From positions 24,075 through 88,074 of the forward strand of contig JADLFU010000012.1 of assembly GCA_020849655.1 (NCBI GenBank): 64,000 bases of DNA. The letters run 5' to 3'. This document shows, piece after piece, positions 11,896 through 21,049 of the stretch (within the stretch, counting starts at the first letter, position 1; the number at the start of each line of letters is the position of its first letter). The notes beneath the pieces were generated by a model. The model had not been told where the DNA came from. It did not search any database and saw only the letters and a program-made list of their open reading frames with translations. The DNA is from Polyangiaceae bacterium. Its GTDB lineage: Bacteria > Myxococcota_A > Polyangia > Polyangiales > Polyangiaceae. A program made the position numbers and the translations under genes.

Positions 11896-13953
11896 TCACA
11901 GAGGGAGCGTGAGGAGCGCCGTCTCGTTCGCGAGGAACTGGCCCGAGGCGCCCGTCGAGGTCTGCCCACCGAACACCACGATCCGGCCGCCCAGCACCAC
12001 CATCGTGTGGGTGTCGCGCGGCACCGGCAGCGGGGGGCCGGCCGACCACTCATCCTTCGCGGGATCGTAGAACCAGCTGTCGGCGCGAGACTGGAAGCCG
12101 TTCCCGTCGTACTCCTCTCCCCCAGATACGAACACGCGGCCGTCCGGCAGGAGCACCGCGGCGAGCAGCGAGCGCGCCTGCGGCAGCGGCGCGACCAGGC
12201 CCCAGGAGTCGGTCGCCGGGTTGTAGCGGTACACTTTCACCGTGCCCACGCTCGCGCTGTACCCGCCGAGCGCGAGGACCGAGCCGTCGAGGAGCTTCAC
12301 GAGGCGCGGCGAGAACATCGGGAACGCCGGCGCCGGCGCCGACCACGCCGCGCCCGCCGGATCGAGGCGCTCGGAGGTCTCGATGTCGACGCCGGCGCCG
12401 TCTCCGCCCCCGGCCACGAGCACCGAGCCGTCGTCCAGCGTCAGCATCCCCGCCGCGACGCGCGGCACCGAGAGGCTCGGCCCGGTCGACCAGGTGCCGA
12501 GCGCGATGTTCCAGATCTCGCTCGTCACTTCCATCGCTGACGCGCCGGTCGCGACGACGATCCGATCCCGGGACGGGCCGAACCGCGCCGCCCTGGCCAT
12601 CGACCTCGACTTCTGCGGTGGGCTCGATGTCTGGAAGCCGCCCGCAGCCCAGCGATAGGACTCCGGCGTCGCGTACGCGCTGCCGAAGAGCGCCGTGCCG
12701 TCGCTCTCCCCGCACTGCCAGCCCTCCACCAGCACGTTCACGAGCGGCGCCGTCTGGGTCACGGTCAACGTCGTCTTGTCGAGCAGCTCGCAGGCGTCGA
12801 CGGGGACGTTCCCGCCCATGGCCTTGTCATGGTAGGAGCCTTGACAGATCAACAGCTTCCCGAGGGAAGGCAGATCGATCCATTGCGCGCCGCTGCGGGC
12901 CAGCATCGTCCCCACCGCGGTGAACGCGCCGCTGCCCGCCGAGCCGCTCGCGCCTCCCTGGCCGCCGCCCCCTCCTCCGCTGCCAGCGCTTCCGCCGCCG
13001 GCACCCGCCTGGCCCGCCCCGCCGCTGCCCCCCGCGCCGCTGTTGCCAGCCTCGCCGCCGGCGCCACTGTTGCCAGCCTGGCCTCCCGCACCGCTGTTGC
13101 CAGCCTGACCGCCAGCGCCGCTGTTGCCAGCCTGACCGCCCGCACCGCTGTCGCCAGCCTGACCGCCAGCGCCGCTGTTGCCAACCTTGCCCCCGGCTCC
13201 GCTGTTGCCAGCCTGACCGCCAGCGCCGCTGTTGCCAGCCTGGCCGCCCGCACCGCTGTTGCCAGCCTGACCGCCAGCGCCGCTGTTGCCAGCCTGACCC
13301 CCCGCGCCGGCCTGACCGCCGGCGCCGCTGTTGCCAGCCTTGCCGCCTCCGGCCCCCGCCTGACCGCCCGCTCCGCCGCTCGCGCCCGAGGCGCCACCGG
13401 CACCGCCCCCGGCGCTGCCACCCCGCCCGCCCTCGGCGCCCCCCGCCCCGGCGGCGCCGCCCGTCGGCGGCTGGAGCGCCTGGGTCGTGTCGACGAAGTC
13501 AGGCAGCGTCCCCGGGTCGACGTCGATCGGGGCGCACCTCCCGCCGTCGCACGTCTTGCCGTCCACGCACTCGACGCGCTCACACTGCCCTTGCAACGAG
13601 AGCTGCAGCAGCTTCGTCTTGCCATCCACGAAGCCGAGGCGCGCCTCGCGCGTGATCGAGCGAGACTCGTCGGCGCGGTGGGCGATGACCGTGTACCTGA
13701 CCGGGTCCGACGTCGGGCCGTCGTCGTTGACGAAGGTCAACGTCGCGGGGAGCGTGACCGCGCCGGGCACGCCGTACGTCCGCCCGAACCGCGTGACGCC
13801 GCCCCGCTGCGCGCGGATCTCGAGGCGATCCGTGCCGGCGAGGGCGGCGTCGTCGGCCCGCACCGCCAGCACGAGCGCCGTCGGCGCGCTCTGCTCGCAG
13901 TGAACCGCGCCGATCGCGCACGCGACCGCGACCAGCTTCCCCTTGACGCGCAT
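11896..13953 (-). CDS. Kelch-repeat surface protein with Gly-rich repeat linker
   Basis: A 685-residue exported protein. The N-terminus is a signal peptide-like segment (residues 1-19, ending VHC, a non-canonical lipobox). Residues ~20-150 form a domain followed by a short Cys cluster (CERVECVDGKTCDGGRC). A glycine-rich linker of ~190 residues follows, made mostly of 9-residue units of the GAGGQAGNS type. The C-terminal ~350 residues are Kelch/galactose-oxidase-like blades (AAGMLTLDDGSVLVAGG, LLDGSVLALGGYSA, LLPDGRVFVSGGEE, MVVLGGRIVVFGG). Kelch propellers mediate binding; the partner is unknown. Convergent with the small lipoprotein gene (28 bp gap). Confidence 0.85.
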   Translation of the reverse strand: MRVKGKLVAVACAIGAVHCEQSAPTALVLAVRADDAALAGTDRLEIRAQRGGVTRFGRTYGVPGAVTLPATLTFVNDDGPTSDPVRYTVIAHRADESRSITREARLGFVDGKTKLLQLSLQGQCERVECVDGKTCDGGRCAPIDVDPGTLPDFVDTTQALQPPTGGAAGAGGAEGGRGGSAGGGAGGASGASGGAGGQAGAGGGKAGNSGAGGQAGAGGQAGNSGAGGQAGNSGAGGQAGNSGAGGQAGNSGAGGKVGNSGAGGQAGDSGAGGQAGNSGAGGQAGNSGAGGQAGNSGAGGEAGNSGAGGSGGAGQAGAGGGSAGSGGGGGGQGGASGSAGSGAFTAVGTMLARSGAQWIDLPSLGKLLICQGSYHDKAMGGNVPVDACELLDKTTLTVTQTAPLVNVLVEGWQCGESDGTALFGSAYATPESYRWAAGGFQTSSPPQKSRSMARAARFGPSRDRIVVATGASAMEVTSEIWNIALGTWSTGPSLSVPRVAAGMLTLDDGSVLVAGGGDGAGVDIETSERLDPAGAAWSAPAPAFPMFSPRLVKLLDGSVLALGGYSASVGTVKVYRYNPATDSWGLVAPLPQARSLLAAVLLPDGRVFVSGGEEYDGNGFQSRADSWFYDPAKDEWSAGPPLPVPRDTHTMVVLGGRIVVFGGQTSTGASGQFLANETALLTLPL
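13044..13345. repeat. 27-bp in-frame tandem repeat array in the Kelch gene
   Basis: Units of 27 bp beginning TGCCAGCC start at 13044, 13071, 13098, 13125, 13152, 13179, 13206, 13233, 13260, 13287 and 13332. An 18-bp partial unit is inserted in the tenth. Many neighbours alternate between GCCAGCG and CCCGCAC variants, giving a partial 54-bp higher-order period. The units encode the GAGGQAGNS linker on the minus strand. Confidence 0.9.
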
Positions 13954-14025
13954 GGTGAGCCCCGGAGCCTACCAGGGCGCGCCGCGGGCACCAGTCCTCC
14001 GTTGCTCCCACGCGCCAACGCGCGC

Positions 14026-16503
14026 ATGGCAGCGGCGTCGATGGTCGAGACCTCCGCCCTGCCGCTGTCACCGCGCGTGGGGCTGGGCGTCGCGGCGTTG
14101 AGCGCCTGCCTCTTGATGATCGAGGTCGCGCTGACGCGCGTGTTCTCGGTCACCATCTGGTACCACTTCGCGTTCCTCGCGATCTCGGTCGCCCTCTTCG
14201 GCGCCGGCGCGGCGTCGGTCGCGCTGTACCTGGGCCAGCGTCGCCTGGATCCGTCGCGCACCTCGCGGACGCTGTCGATCGCGTGCGCCGTGCTCGCCGC
14301 CGTCATCGTGGGCGCGGAGCTCGTGCTGGTGCAGGTGTCGTCGCGCTGGACGGAGGCGCTGCTCGGCGAGGTCGGCAAGCTGTCGTTGATCTTCGCCGCG
14401 GGGGCGGCGCCGTTCGTCGTCGGAGGGTTCGCGATCGGCCTCGCGATGACGCGGCACGCGGCGCGCGCGCACGCGCTGTACGCCTGGGATCTGCTCGGCG
14501 CGGCGGTCGGGTGCCTCGCCGTCATCCCCGCGATGGACGCCGTCGACGCGCCGCGCGTGGTCGTCGCGACCGCCGCGCTCGCGGGCCTCGCCGGCGTCGC
14601 GCTGTCGGGGGGCGGACCCGGACCAGCGTGGCCGCGTGGGCGCGCGCTCGGGCTCGGCGTCGCGGCGCTCGTCACCGCGGCGCTCCTCGCGGCGCCCGGC
14701 GCGTTCCGCGTCCGCTTCGCGAAGGGGGAGCGCCTCGACGCGCTGCGGCCCGAGTTCAACCGGTGGAACTCCTACTCGATGGTGACGGTGCTCGCGCAGC
14801 ATGAGTTTCGCGGCTGGGGGATGAGCCCGAGGTACCGCGGCCCGCTGCCGGAGCAGAAGGCGGTGCTCATCGACTTGAACGCGCTGACGATGCTGACGCG
14901 GTTTCATGGCGACCTCGGCGAGGTGACGAGCGGCCTGTACGACGCGACGGCCTTCGTCCACCAGGTGCGCCCCGCGCCCGCGGAGGCGTGCGTGATCGGC
15001 GCCGGCGCAGGCAAGGACGTGCTCGCCGCGCTCGCGTCGGGCGCGCGGCACGTCACCGCGATCGAGCTGAACCCGCTCGTCGCGAACGGCGTCGTGAGGG
15101 GCGCGTACCGCACCTACGCGGGCGGACTCTACGACCGGCCCGACGTCACGCTCCGCCTCGGCGACGGGCGCGCGGCGCTCCGCGACACGCCGCGCGACCT
15201 CGATCTCGTGCAGCTCAGCATGGTCGACACCTCGGCCGCGACCGCCGCCGGCGCGTACGCGCTCAGCGAGAACAGCCTGTACACGGTCGAGGCGTTCCAC
15301 GACTACCTCTCGCACCTGCGACCTGGCGGGCTGCTGTCGGTGTCGAGCGTGAGCCTCCCAGGCCTCGCGGGCGGGCAGCGCCTCGTGGCCCTCGCGCGCG
15401 CGGCGGTGCTCGCGGACGGCGGCGCGCCCGCCGACAGCGTCGTCGTCGTCAGCGCGCCGTGGCTCGCGCTGCCGGACGCCGTCTTGCACACCGTGATCGT
15501 CAAGCGGGGCGCCCTCACCGCCGACGAGCGAGACCGCGCGCGCCGACGCGCCGACGAGCTCGGGTTCCAGCTCGCGTACGCGCCGGGCCAGCCCCCGCCG
15601 AGCGCCGGCAGCGAGCGCATGATGGCGACGATCCTCGGCGCCCGCGACGACGCCGAGCTCGCTCGCGCGCTCGCCTCGTGGCCCGTCGACGTCGCGGCGA
15701 CGACCGACGATCGCCCGTATTTCTTCTATCAGAACCGCCTCGGCGATCTGTGGCGGATGGTCGCGCCGTCGGCGAACACCCAGGCGTACCCCTTCGGCAA
15801 CGGCCTCTTCGTCCTCGCGAAGGTGCTGCTGATCTCCGCCGTGATGGTGCTCGCGTGCATGCTCGCGCCGCTCATGCTCCGCGCGCGCGAGGGCGGGGGC
15901 ACCGGAGGACACGCAGGGGACGTGGGCTTCGTCGCGCTCCTCGGCGTCGGGTTCATGGCCGTCGAGATCGGCATGGTCCAGCGCGTGACGCTGTACCTCG
16001 GGCGCCCCTCCGACGGGCTCGCCGTCGTCCTCTTCGTGCTGCTGTCGGCCGGCGGGCTCGGCAGCGCGGCGGCGCGGCGCGTGCTCACGGCGGCCGGCCC
16101 CGCGCGCCTCGTCGTCGCGCTCCTGTCCCTCGTCGCGTACCTGCTCGTCGTGTCGCAGTCGGGGCTGCTCGCGCGGGTGTTCTCGGCGACGCTCACGTGG
16201 TCGCTGGGCGCGCGGCTCGGCGTCGCGTGCGCGCTGCTCGCCCCGCTCGGCGCGCTCCTCGGTGCAGCGCTGCCGACGTGGCTCGCCGCCGTCGCCCGTC
16301 GCGCGCCCGATCGGGTGCCGTGGCTGTGGGGCGTCAACGGCGCCGCGAGCGTGCTCGGCTCGGCGCTGGCGACGCTCGTCGCGATGCACGCCGGCATCTC
16401 CGGCGCGCTCTGGCTCGGCGTCGCCGCGTACGCCGCCGCGGCTGCGCTCGCGTGGGCCGGGCGCGGGCGCGTCTCCGTTGCGGCGGTCCCGGCCCTTCGA
16501 TAG
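14026..16503 (+). CDS. Polytopic membrane protein with spermidine-synthase-like methyltransferase domain
   Basis: About 825 residues. The N-terminal ~230 residues form several membrane helices beginning SPRVGLGVAALSACLLMIEVALTRVFS, shown here only by location (residues 14-40). A Rossmann domain follows with the SAM-site-like VIGAGAGKDVLAAL and the acidic AIELNP end of the next strand. More helices occupy the last ~230 residues. The layout resembles membrane-embedded spermidine synthase-like proteins. The segment where SpeE has its catalytic Asp reads LVQLSMVDTSAA, so polyamine synthesis is unlikely; a methyltransferase-like or SAM-binding role is a guess. Start ATG 14026 (or 14041); the longer open frame upstream is antisense to the Kelch gene. 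First of a four-gene unit. Confidence 0.8.
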   Translation: MAAASMVETSALPLSPRVGLGVAALSACLLMIEVALTRVFSVTIWYHFAFLAISVALFGAGAASVALYLGQRRLDPSRTSRTLSIACAVLAAVIVGAELVLVQVSSRWTEALLGEVGKLSLIFAAGAAPFVVGGFAIGLAMTRHAARAHALYAWDLLGAAVGCLAVIPAMDAVDAPRVVVATAALAGLAGVALSGGGPGPAWPRGRALGLGVAALVTAALLAAPGAFRVRFAKGERLDALRPEFNRWNSYSMVTVLAQHEFRGWGMSPRYRGPLPEQKAVLIDLNALTMLTRFHGDLGEVTSGLYDATAFVHQVRPAPAEACVIGAGAGKDVLAALASGARHVTAIELNPLVANGVVRGAYRTYAGGLYDRPDVTLRLGDGRAALRDTPRDLDLVQLSMVDTSAATAAGAYALSENSLYTVEAFHDYLSHLRPGGLLSVSSVSLPGLAGGQRLVALARAAVLADGGAPADSVVVVSAPWLALPDAVLHTVIVKRGALTADERDRARRRADELGFQLAYAPGQPPPSAGSERMMATILGARDDAELARALASWPVDVAATTDDRPYFFYQNRLGDLWRMVAPSANTQAYPFGNGLFVLAKVLLISAVMVLACMLAPLMLRAREGGGTGGHAGDVGFVALLGVGFMAVEIGMVQRVTLYLGRPSDGLAVVLFVLLSAGGLGSAAARRVLTAAGPARLVVALLSLVAYLLVVSQSGLLARVFSATLTWSLGARLGVACALLAPLGALLGAALPTWLAAVARRAPDRVPWLWGVNGAASVLGSALATLVAMHAGISGALWLGVAAYAAAAALAWAGRGRVSVAAVPALR

Positions 16504-16542
16504 CGTCCGCCCCGCCTTGCCCTCTCGCCCCTCGGCCCGCTG

Positions 16543-17376
16543 ATGCTCGGCCTCCTCGACTCGGCCCGCATCGTCGCCGATGCGACGGTGTACCGGCTGA
16601 AGAAGCGAGAGATGGGCAACCTCGTGACGAGCGCGACCCTCGCCCTCGGCCTCTCGCTGCCGCTCCGCGACGTCGCGCACCGCGTGGCGTTCGGCCTCGC
16701 GCTCAACGTGTTCGTCTACCTCGTCAACGATCTGTTCGACGTCGAGATCGACCAGCGCGCCGAGGGGCGCGACGTCGAGCGCACGAGGTTCCTCGCGGCG
16801 CACCTCGGCGCGGGCGTGCAGGGCGCGGCGCTCGTCCTCGGCGCGTGCGCGGCGCTCGCGGCGGCGCACGGCCGAGACCTGCTCGTCGTGCTGGGGGTCA
16901 ACGTCGTCGTGATCGTGCTGTACTCGCGGTGGCTGAAGCGACGGCCCGTCCTCGATCTGCTGTCGATGGCGACCTGGGGCACGTCGATGGCGCTGGTGGG
17001 CTGCCCGCTCGACAGCCGGCCCGGCTGGGCGATGGTGGGTTTGTTGGCGATCCTTTGTATGGTCACCGAGGGCGTGCAGGTCATCCGCGACGCCGAGACG
17101 GACGCCGCCGCGGGCGTGCGGACGACGGCGGCCGCGCTCGGCGTGGTGCGGGCGGCGGCGCTCACCCGCGCCCTCGTCCTCGCGGCGTCGGTGTACGCGA
17201 CCCTGACGCTGGACGTCATCGTCGGGCCGCTCCTGTCGCTGGGGCTCTTCACGCGGCTCGACACCGCCCACGCGAACCAGAGCTGGGACCGCCTGCGCCT
17301 CTTGTTCGGCGTCGGCTGGCTCCTGATCGTCGGCCACTTTCACCTGGCGGGCCGCCTCACCGGGGCGCTGTCATGA
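16543..17376 (+). CDS. UbiA-family prenyltransferase
   Basis: A 277-residue polytopic membrane enzyme of the UbiA superfamily, which transfers a polyprenyl group from its diphosphate to an acceptor. Both Asp-rich Mg/diphosphate motifs are intact: NDLFDVEID (near residues 66-74) and the second motif RDAETDAAAGVRTTAAALG (near residue 183). About eight hydrophobic segments are present. The acceptor cannot be read from sequence. ATG 16543 follows the membrane methyltransferase-like gene by 39 bp, and its TGA overlaps the next gene's ATG (ATGA at 17373). A reductase of the geranylgeranyl type two genes on fits a prenylated and then saturated product. Confidence 0.88.
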   Translation: MLGLLDSARIVADATVYRLKKREMGNLVTSATLALGLSLPLRDVAHRVAFGLALNVFVYLVNDLFDVEIDQRAEGRDVERTRFLAAHLGAGVQGAALVLGACAALAAAHGRDLLVVLGVNVVVIVLYSRWLKRRPVLDLLSMATWGTSMALVGCPLDSRPGWAMVGLLAILCMVTEGVQVIRDAETDAAAGVRTTAAALGVVRAAALTRALVLAASVYATLTLDVIVGPLLSLGLFTRLDTAHANQSWDRLRLLFGVGWLLIVGHFHLAGRLTGALS

Positions 17377-19268
17377 GCCGCGGCCGGTTCTGGCTGGCGG
17401 CGGCGCTGCTCTGGTGCGTGCACCTCGGCGTGATGCTGTACATGTCGCCGCCGTCCGTCATCCTCGGCCCGGCGCCGCTCATCAGCTTCGACTGGTCGAC
17501 GCACTACGAGCAGTGCAAGCGCGCCGTCGAGTCGTTCACGGCGTCGGGGCGCGGCTGGATGTGGGACCCGCAGCTCCTCGCCGGCCAGCCCTCCGGGGCC
17601 ATCTTCGACGCCGACAACAAGGGGTTCGAGCTCTGGTGCCTTGCGCTCGTGAAGCTGGGGGTGCCCTTCGACCGCGCGTTCAACCTGTTCATCTGGGCGG
17701 CGCTCGGGGCGGTGTTCCCTTGTGTGCTGCTCGGCGCACGCCTGCTCGGCCAGCGCCCCCGCGCGGCGCTGGTCGGGGCGGCCCTCGCGTGTTGTGTCTG
17801 GTGGTTCGACGGCTTCAGCCACTGGCTGTGGTTCGTCGGGATGATCTCCTGGGGCGTCGTCTCGTACGCGTGGCTGGTGCCGCTCGGGCTCTTCGTCGCG
17901 TACCTGCGCGACCGCCGCCCCTGGCAGGTCCTCGTCCTCGGGCCGGCCCTCGCCGCGGCGCACACCGTGCATCCATATGTGTTCTTCGTGCTCGCCCCGC
18001 CGATGCTCACAGCCTACGTGCGCGCGCGCGCGTCGCTGTCGAGGCGGGAGCACGCGCTCGTCTGGGGCGCGGCCGCGGTGACCGTGCTCGCGAACGCGTG
18101 GTGGCTGCGGGTCGCCTTCAGGTTCTGGCACTACATCCTCGACAGCGGCTACTACCTCGACGCCCGACCCACGTTCCTCCTCTGGGACTGGCTCGCGATC
18201 ACGAAGGAGCCCTGGGTGACCGGCGTCGTCGCGAACCTCACGTCGTTCCGGTTCGTCGCGCTCGGGGCGGGCGCCGTCGCGCTCGTGCTCGCGCGGCGCG
18301 CGCGCGACGCGCGGCTGGTGTGGCTGGCCGTCGCGACGGGCGTGCCGCTGTTCATCGCGTACGTGGGCGGCGTGACGCCGCTCTTGCGCCAGGTGCAGCC
18401 GTACCGGTTCATCCTGCCGCTCGTGATGCTGGCGGCCGTGCTCGCCGGCGGCGCCATCGACGAGCTGTGCGGGCCGGTGTGGCAGGCCGTGCGCGAGCGC
18501 GGCGCGCCGGGGCTCGCGCTCCTCGCCTCGTCGCTCCTGGGCGCGCCGAGGCTCGCGCGGGACGTGCAGTATTTCGTCCCCCAGCTCGTGCCAACTCATG
18601 ACAAGCCGCTCCCGCTGCCGCCGCCGAACGTGAGCGGGCCGCTCGAGCTCGGCCTCCCCGGCTGGCCCAAGCCCTTCGACTTTCGACACACCCCGGACGA
18701 CAAGGCCCCCCTGCTCGAGCGGTTCATCACCGCGCACGACGACGGCCGGAGCCGCTGGCTGCTCGAGTGGTGGATGAGCGGGGAGCAGGCCGCGGGGCGC
18801 ACCCGCGCGCAGGTGCTGGGCGGGTTCCGCGAGATCAACCTCGCGCACTCGGACGCCAACTTCTTCCGTGTCCACGAGGACGGCAAGCCGATCGATCCCG
18901 AGGCGTTTCGCCGCTACGCGGAGGCCTTCAACGTCGGCTGGGTGGGGCTCGTCCTGCCCTACCCGAGCGTCGAGGAGCGGCGTGATCTGCTCGAGCCCGT
19001 CGTCGGCCCGCCCGGCGCGCGCTGGTACCGGGTGAGGCTCGCGCCGTCGTGGATCGTGGGCGGCGGACCGGGCGTCGTCACCGCGGTCGCCGACCGCATC
19101 ACCGTGCGAGGCTCGGCGGGAGGATCCCTCGTGCTGAAGTACCACTACCTCGAGACCCTGCGCTGCCGCCCGGGGTGTACGCTGCGACGCGTGCCGAGCC
19201 CGCTGACGCGCGTCGGGTTCATCGGGGTCGACGGCGCGCCGGCCGACTTCGAGATCTACAACCCATGA
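17373..19268 (+). CDS. Large polytopic membrane protein, GT-C glycosyltransferase-like
   Basis: A 631-residue protein. The first ~400 residues are membrane helices with large loops. The C-terminal ~230 residues look soluble and extracytoplasmic (aromatic-rich, with a repeated EAFNVGWVGLVLPYP-type strand pattern). The acidic FDWSTHYEQ loop after the first helix is in the place where GT-C sugar transferases (polyprenyl-phosphate-sugar users) carry catalytic acids. That family call is inference from topology; I see no diagnostic signature. ATG 17373 overlaps the UbiA stop (ATGA), and its own stop overlaps the next gene (ATGA at 19265), so it is translationally coupled on both sides. The much longer upstream open frame is a shadow of the neighbouring genes. 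Confidence 0.75.
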   Translation: MSRGRFWLAAALLWCVHLGVMLYMSPPSVILGPAPLISFDWSTHYEQCKRAVESFTASGRGWMWDPQLLAGQPSGAIFDADNKGFELWCLALVKLGVPFDRAFNLFIWAALGAVFPCVLLGARLLGQRPRAALVGAALACCVWWFDGFSHWLWFVGMISWGVVSYAWLVPLGLFVAYLRDRRPWQVLVLGPALAAAHTVHPYVFFVLAPPMLTAYVRARASLSRREHALVWGAAAVTVLANAWWLRVAFRFWHYILDSGYYLDARPTFLLWDWLAITKEPWVTGVVANLTSFRFVALGAGAVALVLARRARDARLVWLAVATGVPLFIAYVGGVTPLLRQVQPYRFILPLVMLAAVLAGGAIDELCGPVWQAVRERGAPGLALLASSLLGAPRLARDVQYFVPQLVPTHDKPLPLPPPNVSGPLELGLPGWPKPFDFRHTPDDKAPLLERFITAHDDGRSRWLLEWWMSGEQAAGRTRAQVLGGFREINLAHSDANFFRVHEDGKPIDPEAFRRYAEAFNVGWVGLVLPYPSVEERRDLLEPVVGPPGARWYRVRLAPSWIVGGGPGVVTAVADRITVRGSAGGSLVLKYHYLETLRCRPGCTLRRVPSPLTRVGFIGVDGAPADFEIYNP

Positions 19269-20413
19269 GCGGCGTCGACGCGCTCGTGATCGGCGCGGGC
19301 CCCGCGGGGTGCGCGGCCGGCGTCACGCTCGCGCGCTCCGGGCTGCGCGTGACGGTGGTGGACCGCGCGACGTTCCCGCGGCCGAAGACGTGCGGCGACG
19401 CCCTCTCGAACAAGGCGCTCGAGATCGTCGACGCGCTCGGCGCGGGGCCCGCGCTCCGCGACGCGCCGCACGCCGACGTGCACGGCGCGCTCGCGGTCTT
19501 GCCGGGCGGCGCGGCCATCCCGCGCGACTACGGGGCCGCGCGCGGCAGGATCGTCGGTCGGCTCGACCTCGACGCCCTCCTGGTCGACGCGCTCGCCCGC
19601 TCGGGCGCGACGGTGGAGCAGGGGGTCACGGCGGACGATCTGCTCATCGAGGCCGGCCGCGTCGTCGGCGCCCGCGTCTCCGGCGGTCCGCGGCGGGCCC
19701 GCGTCGTCGTCTGCGCGGACGGCCCGGGGACGCTCGCGACCCGCGCGCTCGGCGCCCCTCGACCGCACGGCCGCCACCTCGCGATCTCGGCCACCGCGTA
19801 TTTCGAGGGCGTGGAGGGCGCGCTCCGCGAGGGGTGGAGCGAGCACTGGTTCGATCGCGCGCTGCCGCGCGGCTACGGGTGGATCTTCCCGCCGGTCGAC
19901 GGTGTGAGCAATGTTGGGGTGTACCTGCGACGGGACGGCTACGACGCGCGCGGCGCGCCGCTCTCGCGGCTCCTCGAGGAGTTCCTCGCGCGACACGCGG
20001 ACCGGTTCGCGCGGGCGCGGCGCGTCGGGCAGGTGCGCACGTGGCAGCTGCCGCTCTCGGATCTGCGCGCGCCGACCGGCATGCCCGGCCTCCTGACCGC
20101 GGGCGACGCCGGGCGCCACGTCGACCCGCTCACCGGCGAGGGCATCTGGCAAGCGCTGCGCAGCGGCCAGCTCGCGGCCGAGATCGCCGTCGAGGCGCTC
20201 CGCCGGGGCGAGCTCGACGACGCCGCGGTGCGCCGCCACCGCGCCAGGGTCGCGCGCGAGATCGACGCGCCGGCCGAGCTGCGCGGGCGCGTGCAGGACG
20301 CGATGCACGTGCTCGTCTCGACGGGCCTCTGTCGCGCGCGCGCGGTGCAGGCGTGCCTGCGGTGGGGCTACGGAGGGGGCGCGCTCGAGGTGTCGAAGAC
20401 CGTCGGCGCGTGA
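19265..20413 (+). CDS. FAD-dependent oxidoreductase, geranylgeranyl reductase family
   Basis: A 382-residue flavoprotein. The N-terminal dinucleotide motif is GAGPAGCAAG (residues ~10-19), followed by FPRPKTCGDALSNKALE, the family-typical P-x-K-x-C-G segment. The second FAD motif GLLTAGDAGRHVDPLTGEGI is near residue 275. Members reduce double bonds of prenyl chains (chlorophyll, archaeal lipids, menaquinone) or act on other polyenes. With a UbiA enzyme two genes upstream, reduction of a prenyl chain is the best guess, but flavin halogenase-like or hydroxylase-like activity is not excluded. ATG 19265 overlaps the upstream stop. Confidence 0.87.
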   Translation: MSGVDALVIGAGPAGCAAGVTLARSGLRVTVVDRATFPRPKTCGDALSNKALEIVDALGAGPALRDAPHADVHGALAVLPGGAAIPRDYGAARGRIVGRLDLDALLVDALARSGATVEQGVTADDLLIEAGRVVGARVSGGPRRARVVVCADGPGTLATRALGAPRPHGRHLAISATAYFEGVEGALREGWSEHWFDRALPRGYGWIFPPVDGVSNVGVYLRRDGYDARGAPLSRLLEEFLARHADRFARARRVGQVRTWQLPLSDLRAPTGMPGLLTAGDAGRHVDPLTGEGIWQALRSGQLAAEIAVEALRRGELDDAAVRRHRARVAREIDAPAELRGRVQDAMHVLVSTGLCRARAVQACLRWGYGGGALEVSKTVGA

Positions 20414-20417
20414 GGCG

Positions 20418-20987
20418 TCAGACCCAGTGGACCTCGGAGACCGTGTCGACGTCTCCGTCGCGTCCCCCGCTGAGGATGCGGTGGCGCACGTGCTTGCCAC
20501 CCGCGAATTCCACGAGCGCCTCGCCGCTCGCGACCACCTCCTGCCACATCGTGCGGTCGAAGCCCGCGCACCCCGTCCACTCCGCGCGCGCGAACCCGGT
20601 GTCGCGGTGGCGCACCTGGAGCGTGCCCGTGTCGTAGTAGGTCGAGAAGAAGCGTGAGGCCCCCGCGAACACCGTCTCGGGTGACACGAGGCGCATCACG
20701 AGGCGGTACACGCCCGCGGTGTCCTGGCGCATGCACTCGTGCGCCACCTGCCGCACCAGCTCCGGCCCGCCCTGCGCGCCGGCGAGCACGCCCTGCCACA
20801 TCGCCTTGTACCAGCCGATCGGGTACCAGCCGCCCGCGACGATCTGGCCGTAGCGGAGGGGATCGCCGATCTCGGGCGCCATCGCGCCGACGCAGCGCTC
20901 TCGCGCCCCCGCGCCGCGCAGCGACTCGACGGCGTTCATCACCGATCGGAAGCTCACTCCCTTCACGCGAGGAGGTCTCTCCTGCAC
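20418..20987 (-). CDS. DUF2378 (TIGR02265)-like protein
   Basis: A 189-residue protein with the pattern of the myxobacterial DUF2378 family: an RVKGVSFRS start, a central AGGWYPIGWY segment, the TAGVYRLVMRLVSPE segment, then STYYDTGTL and a C-terminal domain with GCAGFDRTMWQ. These proteins are numerous in Myxococcota and their function is unknown. There is no signal peptide or membrane segment. It starts at GTG 20987; an internal ATG at 20939 is possible. It is convergent with the FAD reductase gene, only 4 bp apart. Confidence 0.65.
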   Translation of the reverse strand: MQERPPRVKGVSFRSVMNAVESLRGAGARERCVGAMAPEIGDPLRYGQIVAGGWYPIGWYKAMWQGVLAGAQGGPELVRQVAHECMRQDTAGVYRLVMRLVSPETVFAGASRFFSTYYDTGTLQVRHRDTGFARAEWTGCAGFDRTMWQEVVASGEALVEFAGGKHVRHRILSGGRDGDVDTVSEVHWV

Positions 20988-21049
20988 GGTCGGGGAGGCT
21001 ACTCCATCTCGCGGGAGACGGTGGCCGCCGTCGGTACTAGGCTCGCGCG

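Noticed and set aside
13044..13345. CRISPR-like regular repeats
   Set aside because: Units are contiguous with no unique spacers, in-frame, and encode a Gly-rich linker; no cas genes are nearby.
14068..17343. A 1091-residue minus-strand open frame rich in Arg/Glu/His
   Set aside because: It is antisense to the membrane methyltransferase-like and UbiA genes, which have clear motifs. High GC makes stop codons rare, and its composition is that of a GC-rich shadow frame.
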